A DNA stretch of 60,423 nt from JAQVEB01 sp028698105 (GTDB lineage Bacteria > Bacteroidota > Bacteroidia > Bacteroidales > Dysgonomonadaceae). The position numbers and the translations under genes are program-made. The stretch lies in the NCBI GenBank assembly GCA_964293155.1, contig CAXYYA010000021.1, positions 1-60,423 on the forward strand, given 5' to 3'. The notes under the pieces are model-generated. The model worked only from the letters and a program-made list of their open reading frames with translations. It was not told where the DNA came from and searched no databases. Shown here piece by piece: positions 53,228-60,423 of this stretch; positions within the stretch are counted from its first letter, which is position 1; every line of letters begins with the position of its first letter.

Positions 53228-54571
53228 TTATTCAAAACTTATCCAATCTATTTGAACACGATTATTCCCATTGAGTGAAACGAAAATATCTTGTACTCCT
53301 CTAACGGTTCTCGATAAATTAAAATCCAATACAGACCATTTTCCACTGGGAGGAACTTCGATTCTCGCTATCGGAGAAGGTACATCACCGTTTTTCCCTG
53401 CACTTACTGTAAGAGTACCCCCTCTTGCAGAATAAACACGCGCCATTACTTTTTTTAAGGCTCCCGCACCAAAATCAACATTATTATATCTTATCCACGC
53501 TCCCTCTTTGTTGAAGATAGTTTTCCATCCTTCAAATTTATTAACGGGATTAATAAAAGTAACAAGAACAGTGGTGTCAGACTGGATGCCTGAATAGCGA
53601 TCGAGGTTTATTTCTTTCTCAGCGTTTGTTATACCAACTCCACGTAACGTAGTAATAACTTTTTGAATCGTGCCATCGGAGTTGAAATGAACACTATCAA
53701 TGCGCGCCGACCGATTTTTGTCAAAATCGGGCGAATAATCGTTATGGTGATAAAACAGATACCATTGATTTTTATACTCTACAATTGAATGGTGATTCGT
53801 CCAGCACCCGACGGGAGATTCATCCATAATCACTCCTCCGTCCTTAAATGGCCCCATCGGGTTATCGCCCATGCAGTAGTATAATACTTCTGTTGTGTTG
53901 TTCTTAACCCACGGATAAGTATAATAATATATACCGTTACGCTCGAAAAGAAAAGGCCCTTCTTTTAAGCCCCCTCCAGTGGGAAGTCCCTGCACTTGAT
54001 GACGTTCACCATCAAGTTCAATCATGTTTGGCTTTAATTTGGCCACCCACATACCACCGCCACACCAATAAAGATACGCCTGACCATCCTTATCAATGAA
54101 CAATCCGGGATCAATGCCGTTTGTACCGGCAATAGGCTTGTCAAGAGGTGTGTAAGGCCCTTCCGGATGATCAGCGATAGCAACGCCTATCATTGAACCA
54201 CGCCCAAATTCCGGTTTAGCCATTGCCGGAAAATAGAAATAATACTTTCCATTCTTTTCAATAGCATCCGGCGCCCACATGGCATAGGAATCTTCCCGTA
54301 CCCAAGGAACTTTATTTTGTGTTACAATAACGCCGTGATCTTTCCAATCAACGAGGTTTTCAGATGAAAATACATGATAATCTTCCATAGAGAACCATTT
54401 TCGTTCAGGTTCAATTGGGCTGATAATATCGTGTGAAGGAAATAAAAAAACCTTCCCTTCGAAGACTCTTGCCGTCGGATCAGCAGTGAATTGATCCCGA
54501 ATAATCGGATTTTGTGAAAACACCTGAATCGTTGATAAAATAGCTAAAACAACTAGAACATACTTTTTCAT
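53228..54571 (-). CDS. secreted GH43 glycosidase with C-terminal CBM6
   Basis: 447 residues with a signal peptide (about 1-19, STIQVFSQ). The GH43 propeller has Asp in FTADPTARVFEG, Asp in NGIDPGLFIDKDG, and Glu in LKEGPFLFERNG. From about residue 310 a CBM6-type beta sandwich follows: KFEGWKTIFNKEGAWIRYNNVDFG, KKVMARVYSARGGTLTVSAG and the end RVQIDWISFE. CBM6 modules often bind xylan or its ends. Likely an exported xylosidase or arabinofuranosidase. Last gene of the upstream unit (alpha/beta hydrolase, GH9, GH43-CBM6); the susC promoter follows immediately. Confidence 0.9.
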   Translation of the reverse strand: MKKYVLVVLAILSTIQVFSQNPIIRDQFTADPTARVFEGKVFLFPSHDIISPIEPERKWFSMEDYHVFSSENLVDWKDHGVIVTQNKVPWVREDSYAMWAPDAIEKNGKYYFYFPAMAKPEFGRGSMIGVAIADHPEGPYTPLDKPIAGTNGIDPGLFIDKDGQAYLYWCGGGMWVAKLKPNMIELDGERHQVQGLPTGGGLKEGPFLFERNGIYYYTYPWVKNNTTEVLYYCMGDNPMGPFKDGGVIMDESPVGCWTNHHSIVEYKNQWYLFYHHNDYSPDFDKNRSARIDSVHFNSDGTIQKVITTLRGVGITNAEKEINLDRYSGIQSDTTVLVTFINPVNKFEGWKTIFNKEGAWIRYNNVDFGAGALKKVMARVYSARGGTLTVSAGKNGDVPSPIARIEVPPSGKWSVLDFNLSRTVRGVQDIFVSLNGNNRVQIDWISFE

Positions 54572-54675
54572 ATATATAAAATTTAAAATTCACACATATA
54601 AAATATCACTTAATTTCCATCCACCCTTTCCAGTATCACAAGACTTTTGTAGTACAACCTCACTAACATGGAATT

Positions 54676-57210
54676 TTATTTTTTCACAACATTTTTGAAG
54701 ACACTTCCGAAGATTAAATAGCTGGTATTGCCACCGATCGTACCTTCGTTTTCCCCCCACAGGAATGGCCAGTCGTCATAATTCTCAAAATGGTCCGGTT
54801 TACGGAATAACAGGCCGGGGGCAACATTGCCGGGAATAAATGAAAAGTCAGCCCTGTTATTACCATAAAATACTTCTTTCGGACGAGCAGCGCCCACTGT
54901 TGCCACTAATGAATAATTATGATACGGATGACAACCAAACAACCAATTTGTAGCTTTAAATGCATGGTTAGCAGCAATTATATCGGGGAAATACATGCTC
55001 GCAAAACATACAGTTGTGCCAAAGTTTACTACACCTCCACTTCCTGCCCAGTTCCCGAGGCCGATGGGCACTCCGTATGGATTATCCTTTTCAAGCTCGG
55101 CGATATATTCTTTATACTTTACAACATACGGACGTAGTTTTTCTTTAAAAGATGTATCCATATGCGGTATGCCGTGTAATGCCGTCAGAATGTTTCCACT
55201 CACGTTGCGATCAAGCGCAGGCCATAAAAGTTCCTGAAATTTATCAGCATATTGTTTTTCTCCGGTTGAGATATACAATTGGAGGTTTGTGGCCACATCT
55301 GCGGCTCCAAACATTCTGTTAGAACGATCCTGTGGCTGATTGGCAAGTAATTCCGTAGCTTCTTTTAATAATCTTTTTGACTGTTGCAACGCTCGGGCCG
55401 AAAGATCATCGTCATATCCCTTCAATGCCCGGCTTGCGGCCGCAAACATGGTTGCTGCCCTGAGATCAAGACTTGGATTACGGCTTGTGAATGCCCACAT
55501 GTCATCCTTAACTCCGCTTGAGCGGCCATCGGCGGCTACCTCGTATGGGCCAAGGTTCGGATTGTAATGAAGTCCATCCGTTATCGAGGCAGCATCACCA
55601 AGGTGATGATAATTATAAAGAACGGAATTGGAAAGCGTTTGAGCCATGTGACCTATAATCTCTGCCTGAGCCAGAAGCTGCATTGTACCATGCTCAATAA
55701 ATTGCAATATGTCCGGCGTTCCATCCGGACGATGGAGATATACATAACGTTGTTTTTGATCAACAAAAGTTTGATCCCGCAAGGGTTTGAAATATTCCCA
55801 TGTTTGCACGAAGTTTTGTACCACGCCAATGTTTGCTCCAGTCTCAATATCAAAATCTCCGGCATCGAAAAAACCGCCTACATTTAATCCGGGAATTAAT
55901 TCCAAACCTTTATATTTTGTATCTGTGGTTGGTCCTTGGCTATGCATATCGAAGTGATCGGTGTTTGGCGGAGCCTGCAGATAACCTTCCTTAAAAGGCT
56001 CGCCGTGCCATACCCTGTAAGCCTCCCGTACAAACATGTGGTTCATGTGTATTGGAATCCATATATCACTGGTGGCATCAGTAATCTCATCGTAAACGTT
56101 ATCATCTATAATAAAATTATTTGTTTTATGGTCGCCATACTTGATATAGTATATCCCGGGGTTTTTGACTGAAGTAAAATCGAATTTTACATAATGATAT
56201 TTGTAATAGTCACCCCAAGACACAATATTACCGCTGAATACTTCGGTAGCGTTACCATCTTCGTTAATTTTGTATATAGATGCTTTTGGAAGCGGTTTAT
56301 CCTTCTTGTCGAGTTCAATCACCGAGATTTTTTGTTGAGAAGGAAGGTAACCAACCTGAGAGAATCCGATATTGGGTTCTCTTGTCCAACCGTCAATGGC
56401 ATTTGGTTCAACTGTCCAGGTCAGAACCTTGCCTGTTTTTCCTGCCGGGAGCAAACTTCGAATTACATACCACCCGTTTTGTGCCAGAACACGGCCGTCG
56501 AAAAGCATCAGATCAGCATCATGCGAAGTGATTTTCACAAATCGTTCCGGCTCTTCGGGCGCAAGGAGAATGGTGCGTCCGGTTTCGAGGGGAAGCGGGT
56601 CTATAAATCTGCCGGTTCCTCTGTCGTCGGAAGTTACGTATCCCTTAAATTGTTTCAGTTTTTCATTGTTCGGTCTTGTAATAGTGTTACCTACCACATA
56701 GCGCGAAAAGCGATTAATACGTCCATCCATCAAATAAGTTTTTCCCCAGTATTGGGAGGGTAAAAACTCGAGATTAAATCCGGCATTCCCTTCAAGTACT
56801 TTTGGAAGTGGTTTATCCAGATAAACAGATATCTCAACACCTTTACCTATAGCTGTTACAACCACTCGCGAATCAAAATTATAATCTTCATACCTTAAAA
56901 TCGACTCGATCGTATTCAACTCACGATTAACCACTCGGCTTGGTATTGCAGGAACAAGATCCCATTGTTCCGGAGTATTGGATAATCTCACAGCGCCGCC
57001 TTGGGCAGTTCTGACGCCATGGTGGATCAATTCTATGCCGGCATCCTTCTCGTCGTTGAACCCCCCAGTAAACAAATTACTGTACACCAAAATATTGACG
57101 CCCTGCTTCTCGAAATACTCAAGGTCATTAAGAATTAGATTCTGACTCGAAACACGACTACATACTGACAGTAAAACTGAATTTGTGATGAAAAATATTA
57201 TTTTTTTCAT
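54676..57210 (-). CDS. GH9 family glycoside hydrolase with long N-terminal region
   Basis: 844 residues, signal peptide about 1-22. Residues 25-285 form a beta-rich region of no family I recognise (VYSNLFTGGFNDEKDAG, RYVVGNTITRPNN). An Ig-like CelD_N-type domain follows (NIGFSQVGYLPSQQKISVIE to IIDD), and from about 380 the GH9 (alpha/alpha)6 barrel. Catalytic Asp449 and Asp452 are in GGFFDAGDFD and the acid Glu822 in WGENEGTIGGN. Most GH9 enzymes are endoglucanases, but exo-acting and other beta-glycan members exist, so activity on cellulose is not assured in this xylan locus. A 7-bp inverted repeat (CGAAGAT/ATCTTCG, 57283-57298) lies 73 bp before the ATG. Confidence 0.85.
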   Translation of the reverse strand: MKKIIFFITNSVLLSVCSRVSSQNLILNDLEYFEKQGVNILVYSNLFTGGFNDEKDAGIELIHHGVRTAQGGAVRLSNTPEQWDLVPAIPSRVVNRELNTIESILRYEDYNFDSRVVVTAIGKGVEISVYLDKPLPKVLEGNAGFNLEFLPSQYWGKTYLMDGRINRFSRYVVGNTITRPNNEKLKQFKGYVTSDDRGTGRFIDPLPLETGRTILLAPEEPERFVKITSHDADLMLFDGRVLAQNGWYVIRSLLPAGKTGKVLTWTVEPNAIDGWTREPNIGFSQVGYLPSQQKISVIELDKKDKPLPKASIYKINEDGNATEVFSGNIVSWGDYYKYHYVKFDFTSVKNPGIYYIKYGDHKTNNFIIDDNVYDEITDATSDIWIPIHMNHMFVREAYRVWHGEPFKEGYLQAPPNTDHFDMHSQGPTTDTKYKGLELIPGLNVGGFFDAGDFDIETGANIGVVQNFVQTWEYFKPLRDQTFVDQKQRYVYLHRPDGTPDILQFIEHGTMQLLAQAEIIGHMAQTLSNSVLYNYHHLGDAASITDGLHYNPNLGPYEVAADGRSSGVKDDMWAFTSRNPSLDLRAATMFAAASRALKGYDDDLSARALQQSKRLLKEATELLANQPQDRSNRMFGAADVATNLQLYISTGEKQYADKFQELLWPALDRNVSGNILTALHGIPHMDTSFKEKLRPYVVKYKEYIAELEKDNPYGVPIGLGNWAGSGGVVNFGTTVCFASMYFPDIIAANHAFKATNWLFGCHPYHNYSLVATVGAARPKEVFYGNNRADFSFIPGNVAPGLLFRKPDHFENYDDWPFLWGENEGTIGGNTSYLIFGSVFKNVVKK

Positions 57211-57385
57211 GTTAATTAAAATTTAACTTCCTTTATGATTGGATTTTTACTGTTACGTGGAATATTAAACGATGAAAAATAGCGAAGATAAATCTTCGGA
57301 AGCATCATGAAGCGGCCACATTGCCATTATCTGAAAGTGTAGCCAACGCTTAATTATCTTTCAATTTATTAGAAATCAAAATCTA

Positions 57386-58309
57386 TCAAGGTAGGTTTTT
57401 TTTCTCGATCCTCCACACCTCCGATTTAGAAAGTTTACAGGAATCTCCGGTAAAAAATTTACCCGCTTCTTCATCGCCTTTCAGTTGCCATTTGTACCAT
57501 GCGGTAGCTACTATGGCAAATTCCCCTCCGTGAGGTTGTCTGTACGTACCTCCATGTCCGACGTCCATATTTGCTACAAATATCGGCACATGGTTAATAC
57601 GATTAAAGTCGTCCATTCCATTATTATATGCGATATCCGACTCACCTCCAAGCAAATAGAGAACAGGCGTGTGCAGTTTGGCCAAATGATCTTTTGTTAA
57701 AGCCGGCATGCCCGGCATACCGCTGCCCGGATTTCCTAATATGCCACTATTGCAGATAATTGCAGTGGAAACTCGCGGATCAGGCGCGGTTTCAAGTGCT
57801 TGTAAGCCACCACAGGACATACCGCTTACGGCAATCTTCGAAACATCAATTTTTCCGTAAAACACACTCTCACTATCATTATTTTGAGCAATTGCCCAAT
57901 CAATCGCGTCCGCTAACTGTGAAGAGGTTGATCTTCCACCTCCACGCTGCCCTTCCTCCGGCATTGGTCCGATTGCAATCACCAAAAAACCGTGTGAGGC
58001 CACTTCCGACAAAAAGTTAATGTGTTCCCAGGGGGAATTGGCACACGCTCCGTTTCCCCATACTATAATCGGCAACTTGTTTTGCACCCCAAAAACGCTA
58101 AGATTCTTTGGCCGGAACACAGTGTGCGTGGGCAAAGAATTATCGGTGTACATGATTGCACTATATGCACCTGTACCACCGTCTTCTACAACTCTTGGTT
58201 CATGCAGTTTTTGATGTTTAGTTTGCTGTGCTGATGAGGGATTTTGGTAGCTGCCAAAAATTATCAGAATTAACATGGAGAGTTGAAATAATTTGACAAA
58301 ATTTTTCAT
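57386..58309 (-). CDS. secreted alpha/beta hydrolase, probable esterase
   Basis: 307 residues, signal peptide about 1-27 (MLILIIFGSYQNPSSAQ). Alpha/beta hydrolase fold: PIIVWGNGACANSPWEHINFLSEVASHGF, the nucleophile elbow SGMSCGG with Ser as catalytic residue, a Cys beside it, VLYLLGGESDIAYN, and the likely catalytic His in MDVGHGGTYRQPHGG. Relatives are annotated as dienelactone hydrolase-like or as poorly defined esterases. Its place as first gene before GH9 and GH43-CBM6 suggests removal of acetyl or feruloyl esters from plant glycans, which is an inference. About 175 bp separate it from GH9. Confidence 0.72.
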   Translation of the reverse strand: MKNFVKLFQLSMLILIIFGSYQNPSSAQQTKHQKLHEPRVVEDGGTGAYSAIMYTDNSLPTHTVFRPKNLSVFGVQNKLPIIVWGNGACANSPWEHINFLSEVASHGFLVIAIGPMPEEGQRGGGRSTSSQLADAIDWAIAQNNDSESVFYGKIDVSKIAVSGMSCGGLQALETAPDPRVSTAIICNSGILGNPGSGMPGMPALTKDHLAKLHTPVLYLLGGESDIAYNNGMDDFNRINHVPIFVANMDVGHGGTYRQPHGGEFAIVATAWYKWQLKGDEEAGKFFTGDSCKLSKSEVWRIEKKNLP

Positions 58310-58560
58310 TTTCTTATTAAATATTTTATCCGATTATAATAAATGCTATTTTAATCCATACTATTCAAGAGATTGGCAAAGTTATTGTCCTACTTTAAAA
58401 ATTGCGCAAACAACCTGCTCCTTCATAATATTTTCAGGCAGAAACCTGGCAATCCCGTTGTTTAGCATGGTATGAGCGTTCTTGGGTTATTATTAATAAG
58501 CACATTCAACGATTCATTTTTTGTATATTCATTTCACAGACATCATCTAATATAAATATG

Positions 58561-58568
58561 CAAAAATA
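58561..58568 (-). promoter_or_regulatory. putative promoter of the hydrolase-GH9-GH43 unit
   Basis: TATTTTTG on the minus strand fits the -7 consensus and is identical in sequence and relative position to the susC -7 box. A -33 TTG is not evident. The transcript would have a leader of about 245 nt before the ATG at 58309. Confidence 0.5.
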
Positions 58569-58602
58569 TATATTATATATTATAAATAATAAATATTTTA
58601 TA

Positions 58603-58653
58603 TGTTTTAAAACACATAAATATCAAGTATATATATATTGTAAATATTACTAT
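58603..58653 (-). promoter_or_regulatory. conserved block (putative activator site B)
   Basis: TGTTTTAAAACA (58603-58614) is a perfect inverted repeat; TATCAAGT, ATATATATTG and TATTACTAT follow within 58621-58653. It matches the block upstream of susC with a single 1-nt indel. It lies 52 bp from the -7 box. Confidence 0.6.
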
Positions 58654-58910
58654 AATCAATTATATGTATATTATACAATATTATGAATGGTAATATGTGA
58701 TTTACAAGTGAAGTTCTCGTTAAGAAAATTGATCGTAAATTGAGTTGTAAAGAAGTCTTGTTTGTATTCGAGGAAAAAAATTACAGCGTTTTTCTACGCT
58801 AATGAAATTCTGGGCGAGAGAGACGGTTGTAAAATCCGGTGGAGAAGATAAAAGGCTTTGAGGGATAGAGCGTTATTCGTTTAAGAAGATATTATCCGGT
58901 GAAAAAGGAA

Positions 58911-59228
58911 AATGATTATCCGCAATACTTCCTAACGCCACGAACCTGCCTGCCGCAGGCAGGGTGGCAATTTATTTCAGCCCAATGCAACCTCTCTCCC
59001 CTTCGGGTACTCTCTCCAATGGGAGAGAGAAATAGGAAAAAAGAATTCGAAGCGGCGCGTTGGGTTGGGGCAGTTACAGCCCACGATTTCGCCCTGAAAG
59101 GGCAGTTTAGCAATTTAAACTGGGCTTACAGCCCTCCAATTGATGATTCATCTTTTTACCCAACGCGGTGCGTTGGGCTGAATTAAGTCGGGCTTGCAGC
59201 CCGTTTAGGAATAATTGCGGATAATCGT
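58911..59228. repeat. MITE-like element with terminal inverted repeats
   Basis: The left end GATTATCCGCAATACTTCCT (58914-58933) and the right end read in reverse, GATTATCCGCAATTATTCCT (from 59227 leftward), are near-perfect inverted repeats of about 25 bp. The body, about 320 bp in all, is a series of small hairpins: GCCTGCCGCAGGC, CTCTCTCC/GGGAGAGAG, GCCCTGAAAGGGC and GGGCTTGCAGCCC. It encodes no credible protein and no transposase. The same terminal sequence occurs at 10995-11020 between hisC and hisB. Confidence 0.7.
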
Positions 59229-59314
59229 AAAAAGGAATATTTCGTTTAGGTACAACCCTCAAACCAAAATGCATCGAACTTGAGCAAAGCGTAGTAATAA
59301 TCCACTAAAACAAT

Positions 59315-59336
59315 CGAGGGGGAAAAATCCCCCTCG
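59315..59336 (-). terminator. terminator of the small lipoprotein gene
   Basis: CGAGGGGG and CCCCCTCG form a perfect 8-bp stem with a 6-nt loop; on the minus strand a T-rich stretch (ATTGTTTTAG) follows. It lies 65 bp after the stop codon of the lipoprotein gene. Confidence 0.65.
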
Positions 59337-59400
59337 TAAACTTATAACCAACAATTTAAAAAAATTATGGTCTGTAAATAATCTTTTATGCAAAGATTAA

Positions 59401-59904
59401 CTACCATCTGAATGTTGTTGTAAAATGGAGTTTCACTTCTACTCCGCTCGTAATCGGAACCGTACCACCGTTCGTGAAACGCAGTGAAACACTTACGGTT
59501 TTACTCGTTGCCAACATTGATGCAATCTCACTCATGTATGTTAATTCTTTATTGCCGCTAAGTTTTTCATCATTGTAATAATCGCCAAGAAGATATTCTT
59601 TGCCGTTCGCAATTATTGTAAGACTTTTTAATGACGCGCCACTTGGCAATCCTGTAATTTCGATATACGAAGATGCGTATTGCAGCTCAGCACTTGTAAC
59701 ATTTTTATAATCATCGGGCAAGATGGTCTTCAGTTCCAAAGTTTGAGTTCCCGTTGTACCGCTTCCACCGGCAGCAACTAAAATATCAGAAAAATTCAGA
59801 TCAAAAGTTTTGGTTGCTGAACCAGGTGGCACATCCTTCGAACAAGATGTTAAAACTAAACCTGCAAAAATTGCGATTGTAAGTGTAAAAATAATTTTTT
59901 TCAT
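59401..59904 (-). CDS. hypothetical lipoprotein
   Basis: 167 residues. MKKIIFTLTIAIFAGLVLTSC is a lipoprotein signal with lipobox LTSC (Cys21). The mature part (SKDVPPGSATKTFDLNFSDI) is small, rich in Thr, Ser and Gly, and looks like a single beta sandwich; no family is recognised and no catalytic motif is seen. It is monocistronic, with its own -7 box and terminator, and points in the same direction as the xylan locus but about 1 kb away. Function unknown. Confidence 0.75.
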   Translation of the reverse strand: MKKIIFTLTIAIFAGLVLTSCSKDVPPGSATKTFDLNFSDILVAAGGSGTTGTQTLELKTILPDDYKNVTSAELQYASSYIEITGLPSGASLKSLTIIANGKEYLLGDYYNDEKLSGNKELTYMSEIASMLATSKTVSVSLRFTNGGTVPITSGVEVKLHFTTTFRW

Positions 59905-59946
59905 AACGTTATATTTTTAATTTGATCTCTAAATTTGCTATCAAGA

Positions 59947-59954
59947 CAAATATA
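59947..59954 (-). promoter_or_regulatory. -7 promoter element of the small lipoprotein gene
   Basis: TATATTTG on the minus strand fits TAnnTTTG and lies about 43 bp before the ATG at 59904. A TTG at 17-19 bp upstream was not found. Confidence 0.45.
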
Positions 59955-60282
59955 TTTATTAACAATCAAACTACCATAATGGCTCATTTAAAATGTTTAA
60001 AAATGATGAATAATACCCCAATATTCCGATATTTCTCCGTTTATTGTCTCTATTTTATATTATAATAGACGGAAAAAACCGAAAAACGCTGCACCAAAAT
60101 CTGACTTTAACATTTAACGAAATTCCGGTGTAATAGTCAAAAGTGATGCTCAAAAGAGGTTATCTTCCGCATCCATATTACCTTTGGAGTGTTTAAAGTT
60201 TTATGAGTAAAAAATATGCTTTTATTGTGGTAGTCGTGCCATGAAAATATGTTCATCACAGCGCAGGGATGTTAGCCAACAA
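59955..60282. other. non-coding stretch
   Basis: No gene, repeat or clear regulatory element is seen in this AT-rich stretch between the lipoprotein promoter and the terminator near the right edge. Open frames here are short and lack any recognisable sequence. Confidence 0.5.
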
Positions 60283-60314
60283 AAAAGCCCCTAAGAAAAC
60301 TCTTAGAGGCTTTT
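60283..60314 (-). terminator. terminator near right edge
   Basis: AAAAGCCCCTAAGA and TCTTAGAGGCTTTT form a 13-bp stem with one mismatch and an AAAC loop. The minus strand has TTTTTTG after it, so it most likely ends a gene or RNA that lies to the right of the window and is read leftward. It can work on the plus strand too. Confidence 0.7.
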
Positions 60315-60343
60315 GAAAAAGACGGCGGCTACCTATCGATGAC

Positions 60344-60375
60344 GAGCCCAAAAACGCATCCCGTTTTTGCGGCTC
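60344..60375. repeat. strong hairpin near right edge
   Basis: GAGCC (60344-60348) pairs with GGCTC (60371-60375) and AAAAACG (60350-60356) with CGTTTTT (60362-60368) around CATCC. It lies next to the minus-strand sequence GATAGGTAGCCGCC, which resembles the 3' end of Bacteroidota 5S rRNA. It may be part of a structured RNA cut by the window edge; this is tentative. Confidence 0.4.
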
Positions 60376-60423
60376 ACCGGTAAAAGTATGTGTTTGTAAA
60401 AGTAAGAAGTATCTTTGTAAAAA

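Larger units (their letters stand above)
58310..58910. other. AT-rich non-coding region upstream of the alpha/beta hydrolase
   Basis: No gene is seen. It holds the putative promoter and activator site B (listed separately) about 250 nt from the hydrolase ATG. A second -7-like box, TAACTTTG on the minus strand (58384-58377), lies closer to the gene but has no well-spaced -33. The stretch 58560-58690 is almost pure A and T. Confidence 0.6.

Noticed and set aside
58899..59186. 95-codon open frame on the plus strand
   Set aside because: It falls inside the MITE-like element and translates hairpin repeats; no protein family is visible.

Overview
The window looks like the chromosome of a member of the Bacteroidota, most likely order Bacteroidales (Dysgonomonadaceae or Porphyromonadaceae-like; the exact taxon cannot be read from the sequence). 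Reasons: a SusC/SusD pair, promoters of the Bacteroidota type (-7 TAnnTTTG with a -33 TTG), almost no Shine-Dalgarno sequences, a his attenuator with a Bacteroidota-style leader peptide, and Bacteroidota-typical families such as Porin_10, PorT-like barrels, GH115 and Sb-PDE-like PHP proteins. No phage, insertion sequence, transposase or CRISPR array is present.

Left part (1-7.4 kb): housekeeping and envelope genes: a secreted glycerophosphodiesterase, an HD hydrolase, HemW, a family 3 substrate-binding protein with a Porin_10 porin, and a translationally coupled barrel-lipoprotein pair. Both genes of that pair carry a one-base frameshift at a homopolymer.

7.4-15.5 kb: a complete histidine operon, hisG-D-C-B-H-A-F-IE, controlled by a classical attenuator: an 18-residue leader peptide with five His codons followed by a terminator hairpin. 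Its spacers are loaded with repeats. Three of four copies of one dispersed intergenic repeat sit inside this operon, and another GC-rich palindrome has been absorbed into the start of hisF.

15.5-29.9 kb: mixed genes. An AT-rich DUF4365 gene is followed by an attC-like imperfect hairpin, so it may be a gene cassette. Next come two methyltransferases, a frameshifted multimodular GH31 enzyme with dockerin and cohesin modules, ribosomal proteins L21 and L27, an NAD(P)HX repair enzyme, two tRNA-Leu genes, a PurF-like protein that lacks the catalytic cysteine, a Gfo/Idh oxidoreductase and a PHP phosphoesterase.

30-58.3 kb: a glucuronoxylan utilisation locus, all on the minus strand. A 13-gene, about 23-kb operon runs SusC-SusD-GH2-CE15-GH115-GPH symporter-GH10-GH43-GH67-UxuA-XylB-XylA-XylE. 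It covers surface capture, removal of methylglucuronic acid, backbone cleavage, import, and entry of xylose and uronate into metabolism, and it ends at a hairpin terminator. A second unit upstream carries an alpha/beta hydrolase, a GH9 enzyme and a GH43-CBM6. The two units begin behind promoters sharing a conserved upstream block at the same distance from the -7 element, which suggests one activator controls both. No regulator gene lies in the window.

58.3-60.4 kb: mostly non-coding, with an AT-rich promoter region, a MITE-like element with terminal inverted repeats (one end recurs downstream of hisC), one small lipoprotein gene and a terminator.
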